From Bacteroidia bacterium (lineage in GTDB: Bacteria; Bacteroidota; Bacteroidia; Cytophagales; Cyclobacteriaceae): DNA of 5,150 bases. Below, one piece after another: positions 1 through 5,150 of this stretch. Below the pieces are notes generated by a model, which saw only the letters and a program-made list of their open reading frames with translations, was not told the origin of the DNA and did no database searches. The translations under genes were made by a program, and so were the position numbers. Within the stretch, counting starts at the first letter, position 1, and each line of letters begins with the position of its first letter. Location of the stretch: assembly GCA_012031955.1 (NCBI GenBank), contig JAAURZ010000231.1:1-5150 (forward strand). The letters are read 5' to 3'.

Positions 1-1944
1 TTGTTACGGGCCCACAAGTAACGCAAGGCCTGGTTGTGGTGGCGACTTGCATCCGCCAGGTTGATAGACTTCCGGTAGGCATGTGCACCGCTGACGCCGT
101 TGAGCGTAATTTCACCTGAGGACTGGCCCGTGTATTTTCCAAAAACAATTATCGGTCGTTCGGCAAACACGTCGGGGATGCTCACAGGCTCGACGTCGTA
201 AACGCGAAAGTCGCCATAGTCGATCCTGATGTTGGTGAGTACCGGCGCTTCCACCATCTTCTTGAACTTGCGGCCGACCTCGCGCGCTTCTTTTCATTCG
301 TTACCACAAAAGGCTCGGCCATGCTGCTCGCGCCAGACCTTCGATGAGAAAACGGTTACCGACGAGCCAATGCCCACGGCGAACAGGTTAGCCTGGTGGA
401 GACTCGCTGCGAATCAGGCTCATTGCTTCTTTCTCCACTGTAACATAGCCATCGGTCACCACCACGAAGGTGCGCGCATAGTCGTCGTTTTTCGGATGAG
501 ACAGCGCATTGTGCAGGGCGGGCAGCAAGCGCGTGCCGCCTCCGCTGTTCCGCTCATCGATCACGCGCATCGCTTCCTTTACATTTTCTTGAGTTGCCTC
601 TACCGCTCTTTTATAGAGCATGTTGTTGCTGCTTTCAAACAGCATTACATTGAATTTGTCGGTGGGGCGTAGCGATGTGATGAGCGACCGGATAAATTCT
701 TTTGCTACGTCGAGGGGAAAGCCGCTCATGGAACCGGACACGTCTATGATGAATATGTATTCGCGCCCGGGTATCTGGTCGAGCGTCGGCTTGTCGGGAG
801 GCTCTACCATCAGGAGAAAGAAGTTCTCATCTTCATGCGGGTAGAGCAGAACGCCTGACTGAACCTGGTTCCCGCGCAAGCGATACTTGATAATCACATC
901 GCGATTACCACCATCTATTTCGCCGGTGTCTAATTGTATGATAGCGGTGGACGGATCTGTGAACTGCACGTCAACCTTGTGCGATGTGGACGTGACTTGT
1001 TTAATTGGAATGGCACTGTTGAGTTGCGCCAGGAAGTGAAAGTCGTACATGGGGGCTACACCCTCGGCGGTGTATGGACTTTCTACCCAGCGTTCTCCTG
1101 CGTGTGCTTCGTCATCGGGTGTTTCGGAATAGCGCGGGCCCACTACAGTTGGATACACGAACTCGTATGTTCCCTCCTTCGGCACCAGCAGTTCCGTGTA
1201 CTGCAGTGCCACGGTTATTGTATCGCCCGGCAAAATGTTGGCGACGTTCATTTGAAATACATTGGGGCGTTGCTGTTCCAGTAAGGTGGCGGTCTTGCCT
1301 GCTTCGCGAGCCTCTTCGTACTCGCGGCGCGCCTCCTGCTTTTCCCTGATCCTGGCTGTAAGTATCCGGTTGCCTATGCGCATGCTCATGCCGTAGACGG
1401 CCGCCTGCGTGGAGCCTGGGAAAATATACATGGCCTCGATGGTAGTCTTGCCGGTGTTGATGTACACCTGTTCGACGCGCACGTCGGCGATGACGCCCGC
1501 GATATTCACGCGCGCGTTGGTGGACTTGAGCGGAAGCTGATCGGTGGATGGGTCGTCGCTCTGCACGAAGAAGTAAGGCGAGAGCGTCTTGTCCGGATCG
1601 CCCTCGATGGTGTGGCGAAATACTTTGACAGGTTCAGCGGTTGTTTCGCCTGCGGCGGGCTCACCCATCGTGCGCAGCACAGCGGCCACGGGTATTTCTT
1701 TGGTTTGAAATCCGACAAAGGAAAATACCAGTGTGCCGTCTTCGGGCGCGGTCAGTTCATAAAAGCCACGTGCATCCGTGGTTGTGCCCGTCGTAGTACC
1801 CTTGATCACGACGTTGACGCCTGGCAGTGGATCGCCTGTGAGTGGATCCAGCAGCGTGCCGTGTACTTTGCGCAGCGTCCCTTGTGACAGGGCCATGGTA
1901 GCGATGAGCACACAAAAGAAGGATAACAGTAAAGCGTTTCTCAT
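1..1944 (-). CDS. Exported VIT and VWA domain protein, 3' part frameshifted and cut by window edge
   Basis: I place the start at the ATG at 1944, 27 codons inside the longest open frame, because it begins a good signal peptide (MRNALLLSFF..., likely cut before Q21). Residues about 27-90 resemble a CarboxypepD_reg-like beta-sandwich. Residues about 138-255 are a VIT domain, and about 394-510 a VWA domain with a complete MIDAS site: D401-x-S403-x-S405, T471 and D498. The frame stops near 388, but family sequence continues to base 1 in other frames, including GSSV, a later EPFVVTNE stretch and, at the edge, ALRYLWAR, which is typical of VIT/VWA proteins. Reconciling them needs about four one-base indels between 288 and 405. 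The role is probably metal-dependent protein binding in the periplasm or at the cell surface; substrate unknown. The C-terminus lies outside the window. Domain calls are strong; function is inferred. Confidence 0.87.
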
Positions 1945-1953
1945 ACCGTTCGG

Positions 1954-1961
1954 TTTAGGTT
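1954..1961 (-). promoter_or_regulatory. Leader motif AACCTAAA upstream of VIT/VWA gene
   Basis: The minus strand reads AACCTAAA, then nine bases, then the ATG at 1944. The same octamer with the same nine-base spacing precedes the TTG start of the TerB-like gene. No purine-rich Shine-Dalgarno site is present, so this may be a translation-initiation leader of the AT-rich Bacteroidota kind. It also supports the inner ATG as the true start. Its role is inferred from recurrence and position only. Confidence 0.4.
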
Positions 1962-2067
1962 GAACATATATGGTATGAGATGCCGGCCGGTTATGGATTC
2001 CACACGGGCGCAAGCGATATTTCAACTGGAGCTATCCAGCCGGAGTTGTCGTCATAAGAACCGCAGG

Positions 2068-2424
2068 TCAGGCTTTGTCGATACCGGATGTTTGTCTCCG
2101 GATGATGGCCTCGACCTGGTCTTTGTCGAACCCAAGTTTCTGACCGACGGTAACGATGAGATCGTGTTCAGCCTGGGCAAACTCGCCATCGATGACGGCG
2201 AACTCGATCATTTCTTTCAACTGCTTTTCTTTGTCGATGTGGTTTTGAGGAATCAGGTACACATACTCGCTCGCCCTGGTAAGCATGAAGTTAAGTCGAT
2301 CCAGGGCTATTCCGCGCTCGTAGGCGATCTTGGAGAGCGCGGCACGTTCAACGTCTTCAATCTTGCCATCTACCGCCGAGAGTGAAACAAGATTTCGAAA
2401 GTGTTCAAGTTGGGTGGAGTTCAA
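2068..2424 (-). CDS. TerB-like (tellurite resistance TerB family) protein
   Basis: This 118-residue protein is mostly predicted helix, with no signal peptide or membrane segment, so it is probably cytoplasmic. It has the internal duplication of TerB folds: V18-D-G-K followed by an acidic helix, and I78-D-G-E-F followed by another, about 60 residues apart. In TerB such acidic residues bind metal. TerB-like domains occur in stress-response and envelope-linked proteins, including the J-domain protein DjlA; tellurite resistance itself should not be assumed. The start is TTG at 2424. An in-frame TAA lies five codons upstream, no ATG lies between, and the protein from TTG begins as family members usually do. 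It lies 119 bases downstream of the J-domain gene and 123 bases upstream of the VIT/VWA gene on the same strand, which suggests joint function. Confidence 0.82.
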   Translation of the reverse strand: MNSTQLEHFRNLVSLSAVDGKIEDVERAALSKIAYERGIALDRLNFMLTRASEYVYLIPQNHIDKEKQLKEMIEFAVIDGEFAQAEHDLIVTVGQKLGFDKDQVEAIIRRQTSGIDKA

Positions 2425-2433
2425 CGGTTTTGA

Positions 2434-2441
2434 TTTAGGTT
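2434..2441 (-). promoter_or_regulatory. Leader motif AACCTAAA upstream of TerB-like gene
   Basis: The minus strand carries AACCTAAA, nine bases and then the TTG start at 2424, which is the same arrangement as before the VIT/VWA gene. It overlaps the in-frame TAA that bounds the reading frame, so it is noncoding in this frame. A T-rich run just upstream resembles part of a Bacteroidota minus-7 element, but no TTG lies at the right distance, so I do not call a promoter. Confidence 0.4.
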
Positions 2442-2543
2442 AAAAAATACTTGACGGTAAAAGATCATAATTTCTAACAACAATTACAAGTGCTGCGCTT
2501 CAAGGATTCAGGCAGTTATGAGAGGCGGCACCACCGAACTTTG

Positions 2544-3351
2544 TCAGCTGCCGCGCAATACCAGCGCAACGACCAGGCCGCTCACGAGGGCAATTGTGGC
2601 GATGGCGCTGTTGATGGCGGAATATTTCGGTCGCGCCAACGCGATGGCTGCACTCACGAGCAGGAACAGCGGCCACGGAAAGCCCGGGTTGTATATCCCT
2701 GACTCCGGGGGCATGCTGTACAAGGTACCGTCTATTTCAATAGAAGCACCGCGTTCCTTGCCGAGTATTGTTGACGTGTGAATATGGATTGGCGGCCTTG
2801 GGTATGTCTGTTCAAAAGCCTCGAGGGCCGAAACGGAAACAATCATTCTGGCACCCGTCGCGGCGAGGAATCCATAATACCGACCGTCCTCCTTGTCGCG
2901 GGCAACCCAGGCTGTATGCACCCGTGATTCACGAGTTACCGGCGGCAGACGCGAGTCGATCACGAGCACCACACCAAGCAGCGCGACTGGCATGCAGGCA
3001 TACCACATGATCTTATGGACGCGCTCCTGCCACATCCGTTTCGTTTCCCAGGCCTTCTGCTCTTCTTCACGCCGCTTTCGTAAGTATTCGCGCTTGTATA
3101 CCTCACGCGGGTCTTCACGTTTGGGTGCCTCGTATGTAAATGCGGTGGTAAAGCGATTGTCGTACGCCTGGCGCTTCACGGGGTCGGACAATATATCGTA
3201 GGCGTGATTGATCTCGGTCATGCGCGCTGCGGCCTCGGGCGAGGGATTGCGGTCCGGATGATGCTTCTTTCGCCAACTCCCTGTATGCACGACGAATCTG
3301 GTCGTGGCTGGCACCCGACGTCAACCCTAGTGTTTCATAGTAGTCCACCAC
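2544..3351 (-). CDS. Membrane-anchored J-domain (DnaJ-like) protein, one frameshift
   Basis: Restoring one frame gives about 268 residues. Residues 1-67 form a J domain: DYYETLGL, helix II RRAYRELA, the HPD motif at 31-33, and helix III ending near YDNRF. The J domain stimulates ATP hydrolysis by Hsp70/DnaK. A highly charged stretch (about 77-113, rich in R, K and E) follows, then a membrane segment (about 115-131), an 80-90 residue loop probably outside the membrane, and two more membrane segments (about 226-239 and 245-265). The G/F and zinc regions of true DnaJ are absent, so this is a specialised co-chaperone recruiting DnaK to the membrane. The break is near 3264-3270, where one extra base in an A run (minus strand) splits the helix before HPD. 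Start is GTG at 3351, or the next codon, also GTG; an in-frame TAA lies six codons upstream. The client is unknown. Confidence 0.85.
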
Positions 3352-3399
3352 TGATAAGCCCGTTAATTAATCCGTGACCTTCATATATGTCGAATCGTT

Positions 3400-3645
3400 T
3401 CAGTAGCGTAAATGCCCTTTGCCTACTTTCATCACCAGTATGGCCGCATACTTTTCCATGTATATTTTACTCAACTCCTGCAGAATCGGGAAGACGTGGT
3501 CCAGTTCGCCGAACACCTGGGTGCTCATGCCGTTGGTTTCCACGGTTATGTCGTTGTATTCGTTGAGATCGGCCAGGAATTCCAGCACGATTTTCTCGTA
3601 TTGCTCCGATAGCGGATAGAGGCTTATTTCAAAAGTTGCTTGCAT
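3400..3645 (-). CDS. Small YkoF/MTH1187-like thiamine-binding-type protein
   Basis: This is a complete 81-residue protein with a clean ATG start and TGA stop. Its pattern fits the single-domain YkoF-related/MTH1187 family: a first strand with E6-I-S-L-Y-P-L, a helix, a strand V35-E-T-N, the hallmark M40-S-T-Q-V-F-G-E, a helix, and a final strand VMKVGKG. Known members form ferredoxin-like oligomers, and some bind thiamine or its hydroxymethylpyrimidine moiety. Length is close to the usual 85-100 residues, slightly short at the C-terminus. No signal peptide or membrane segment is visible, so it is probably cytoplasmic. It is the first gene of the minus-strand run, 48 bases before the J-domain gene. 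No thiamine-pathway gene is visible nearby, so ligand and role here are unproven. The family call rests on motif memory rather than a search. Confidence 0.72.
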   Translation of the reverse strand: MQATFEISLYPLSEQYEKIVLEFLADLNEYNDITVETNGMSTQVFGELDHVFPILQELSKIYMEKYAAILVMKVGKGHLRY

Positions 3646-3865
3646 CAGGAAATCGCGTCGTTAAAATGTTCTCAAGTTTAATTGAATATTATGAAATAGC
3701 CATGCGTGATCGCCCGGCTACCGGTATGATAATAAGACCGCCTCCTCACAGCTCTATGGAGATCATCGGCGATTGCATGAAAAATTAAAGCAGGGCATGA
3801 AACTGATCACTGTCCGGGGTTGTTGAATCTGGCATACCATTATTAAACACTTTATTGTATTTTCT
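3646..3865. other. Divergent intergenic region
   Basis: These 220 bases separate the minus-strand gene run from the plus-strand SDR gene, so they should hold promoters for both directions. They are AT-rich near both ends. I looked for the Bacteroidota pattern TTG, about 19 bases, TAnnTTTG and found no convincing match on either strand. An imperfect inverted repeat lies in the middle and is listed separately. No ORF or RNA gene is supported here. Confidence 0.6.
3701..3779. repeat. Imperfect inverted repeat in the divergent intergenic region
   Basis: The left arm CATGCGTGATCGCC (3701-3714) matches the reverse complement of the right arm GGCGATTGCATG (3768-3779), apart from a small bulge or mismatch inside the arm. 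The arms are about 53 bases apart. It could be a regulator-binding arrangement or a large cruciform, but chance is plausible at this arm length. Confidence 0.25.
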
Positions 3866-4564
3866 ATGAAGACAGCATTCATTACCGGTGGCAGCAAAGG
3901 TATCGGCTACGGCATCGCAGAAGTATTGTTGAAGGCAGGGTGGCACGTGGCCATCACCGGGCGCGACAAAACCACCCTCGACCAGGCGACGGAACAACTC
4001 AATACGCTTGTCAAAGATCACGCAACCGGCATCGTGGCCGACGTACGTAGCCTGGAAGATCAACAACAAGCCATACAAACTGTATTGAAACAATGGGGGC
4101 ATCTCGACGCGCTCATCGCCAACGCAGGCGTCGGACACTTCGCTTCCATCGAGTCGCTGACTCCGGAGCAATGGAATGAGACCATCGACATCAACCTGAC
4201 CGGCGTCTTCTACAGCATCAAGGCCAGCCTGGAAGCACTCAAGCAGTCCAAAGGCTATGTGATTACGATCAGCAGCCTGGCGGGCACCAACTTCTTCGCC
4301 AACGGCACGGCTTACAATGCGAGCAAATTTGGCCTCACTGGTTTCACGCAGTCGGCCATGCTTGACCTGCGGCCTTACGGCATCAAAGTGAGCACCATCA
4401 TGCCGGGGTCTGTCGCTACCCACTTCAACAACCACGAACCGTCTGACAAAGACGCGTGGAAGATACAACCCGAAGACATCGGCGAGCTGGTGCTCGACTT
4501 GCTGAACATGAACCCGCGCACGCTGCCCAGCAAAATCGAAGTGCGGCCGTCTCTACCGAAATAA
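3866..4564 (+). CDS. Classical short-chain dehydrogenase/reductase (SDR), probably NADP(H)-dependent
   Basis: This complete 232-residue protein has a Rossmann fold with every classical SDR motif. They are the cofactor loop T7-G-G-S-K-G-I-G, D59-V for adenine contact, N86-A-G, catalytic N110, S137, Y150 and K154 (Y-N-A-S-K), and P180-G-S-V-A-T. R33 just after the second strand favours NADP(H) over NAD(H). SDRs reduce carbonyls or oxidise alcohols; the substrate cannot be read from sequence. Length is slightly below the common 240-260, with a short C-terminal substrate region. It has no signal peptide, so it is cytoplasmic. The start ATG is followed at once by the first beta strand (KTAFITGG), so no extension is needed. 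It appears monocistronic: divergent from the minus-strand genes and followed 26 bases after its stop by a strong hairpin. Related types include 3-oxoacyl-ACP reductase (FabG-like) and broad-specificity carbonyl reductases. Confidence 0.93.
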   Translation: MKTAFITGGSKGIGYGIAEVLLKAGWHVAITGRDKTTLDQATEQLNTLVKDHATGIVADVRSLEDQQQAIQTVLKQWGHLDALIANAGVGHFASIESLTPEQWNETIDINLTGVFYSIKASLEALKQSKGYVITISSLAGTNFFANGTAYNASKFGLTGFTQSAMLDLRPYGIKVSTIMPGSVATHFNNHEPSDKDAWKIQPEDIGELVLDLLNMNPRTLPSKIEVRPSLPK

Positions 4565-4590
4565 GTGCCGCTCCCGGCGTTTGATCTATG

Positions 4591-4614
4591 CCATGCGGGC
4601 GCAGGCCCGCATGG
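4591..4614 (+). terminator. Probable terminator hairpin after the SDR gene
   Basis: CCATGCGGGC, the loop GCAG, then GCCCGCATGG form a perfect 10-bp GC-rich stem with a 4-base loop, 26 bases after the SDR stop codon. The downstream sequence is TTATTCCC rather than a clean T run, so intrinsic termination may be weak. It could also serve as a 3'-end stabiliser or be a copy of a dispersed palindromic element. The stem itself is certain; the function is inferred from position. Confidence 0.6.
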
Positions 4615-4743
4615 TTATTCCCACCTTCGTTGCATCTCATCAACCGGCCCGGCACCACGTCAAGATAATTAGGGCGGTGTCGGCCCCTGCCTTTTCTTTG
4701 GCGTATCAACACCCAGGTAGTCTCTATGTATCACTAACCCGCA

Positions 4744-5150
4744 ATGACTATGAAACGACACATGCAATTATGGATGAAGGGCGCCGCGGCGCTTATGATC
4801 ACCGCTACACTGTTTGCCTTTACCGGCGATTTCGGGGGCGAACACTATGAAGTATTTATCGGCAGCGACCGTGTGGTCTCACAATTTGTGACGAGCAAGG
4901 GCTATGAAACGCCCAAAGTAGCGCTGCCCGCACAGACCGAGGGGCAACTGACGGTGAAATACAACCACTGCGGTCGCAACGGCGAACACCGCAGCCTGTC
5001 GCTTACCGATAGCCGCAACAAAGTGCTGAAGACGTGGACGTACAAGGACGCGACGCTGACGAAGATCGAGCCGATGGCGATCGACCTGAAGGCGCTGGCG
5101 TTATACGCCAAGGGGTCGCCCATTAACCTGGTGTATACCAGCAAAGAACT
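4744..5150 (+). CDS. Unrecognised small secreted protein, 3' end outside window
   Basis: The frame is open from ATG 4744 to the edge, giving 135 full codons. A second ATG two codons later (4750) is an equally good start. The N-terminus is a signal peptide: MKRH, then a hydrophobic stretch (about residues 13-26 from the first ATG) ending AFTG, so the product is probably periplasmic or extracellular. The mature part looks like a beta-rich domain, with HYEVFIG near residue 34, VKYNHCG near 71 holding the single mature cysteine, and VLKTWTYKD near 94. It resembles small uncharacterised exported proteins that I associate with Bacteroidota, with alternating strand patterns and a basic middle. I cannot assign a family or function. 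It lies 179 bases after the SDR gene beyond a hairpin, so it is probably transcribed separately. The reverse-strand frame here lacks domain character. Confidence 0.75.
   Translation, partial: MTMKRHMQLWMKGAAALMITATLFAFTGDFGGEHYEVFIGSDRVVSQFVTSKGYETPKVALPAQTEGQLTVKYNHCGRNGEHRSLSLTDSRNKVLKTWTYKDATLTKIEPMAIDLKALALYAKGSPINLVYTSKE

Noticed and set aside
112..297. Minus-strand 61-codon open frame as a separate small gene
   Set aside because: It is basic and low in pattern. The neighbouring frame of the same strand carries the conserved C-terminal part of the VIT/VWA protein, so this is an out-of-frame reading.
229..672. Plus-strand open frame of 147 codons
   Set aside because: It is antisense to the VWA domain and to the frameshifted tail of the VIT/VWA gene, and its composition is not protein-like. 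Its length is an accident of the opposite-strand codon use.
1945..2025. N-terminal extension of 27 codons on the VIT/VWA protein
   Set aside because: It would bury the signal peptide behind a polar leader. The inner ATG at 1944 has the better context and the nine-base leader spacing.
1960..2385. Plus-strand open frame of 141 codons
   Set aside because: It is antisense to the TerB-like gene, which has a recognisable duplicated motif. The plus-strand product has no signal peptide or domain pattern.
2544..3314. J-domain gene starting at 3314
   Set aside because: The first 15 or so residues of that frame do not fit a J domain, whereas the GTG at 3351 in the next frame gives helix I and II exactly. 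The frameshift explains both.
3820..3865. Bacteroidota-type promoter just upstream of the SDR gene
   Set aside because: The T-rich TATTTTCT lies directly against the start codon and no TTG sits about 19 bases before a good TAnnTTTG, so no promoter can be supported.
3785..4468. Long open frame of 227 codons on the minus strand
   Set aside because: It lies antisense to the SDR gene, whose cofactor and catalytic motifs are all intact. The reverse translation is rich in V, D, G and R with no domain pattern, as expected of a shadow frame in moderately GC-rich DNA.

Overview
The window looks like chromosomal DNA of a Bacteroidota bacterium, probably of the Cytophagales/Chitinophagales type. The evidence is protein character (a secreted CarboxypepD_reg-like + VIT + VWA protein, TerB-like and J-domain proteins), AT-rich gene leaders without clear Shine-Dalgarno sites, and moderate GC. 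This placement is inferred from family resemblance, not from a marker gene.

Left three quarters (1-3645): four genes, all on the minus strand. In transcription order they are a small YkoF/MTH1187-like thiamine-binding-type protein (3645-3400), a membrane-anchored J-domain protein (3351-2544), a TerB-like protein (2424-2068, TTG start) and a large exported VIT/VWA protein (1944 to beyond the left edge). Gaps between them are 48, 119 and 123 bases, so they could form a loose operon. The TerB-like and VIT/VWA genes share a leader motif, AACCTAAA, exactly 9 bases before each start codon. The pairing of a J-domain protein with a TerB-like protein recalls DjlA, where both domains sit in one polypeptide.

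Right quarter (3646-5150): a 220-base divergent intergenic region, then a plus-strand classical SDR oxidoreductase (3866-4564), a strong terminator-like hairpin, and the 5' part of an unrecognised secreted protein (4744 to beyond the right edge).

Two genes are interrupted by small indels: about four in the 3' part of the VIT/VWA gene (288-405) and one in the J-domain gene (about 3264-3270). On both sides of each break the family sequence continues intact, mostly at short homopolymers. Base-level assembly error is therefore at least as likely as real gene decay.

There are no RNA genes, CRISPR arrays, insertion sequences or tRNAs that I can support, and no gene-free stretch over 300 bases. I see no clear undescribed system. 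The J-domain/TerB/VWA neighbourhood is the best candidate for a functional module worth following up.
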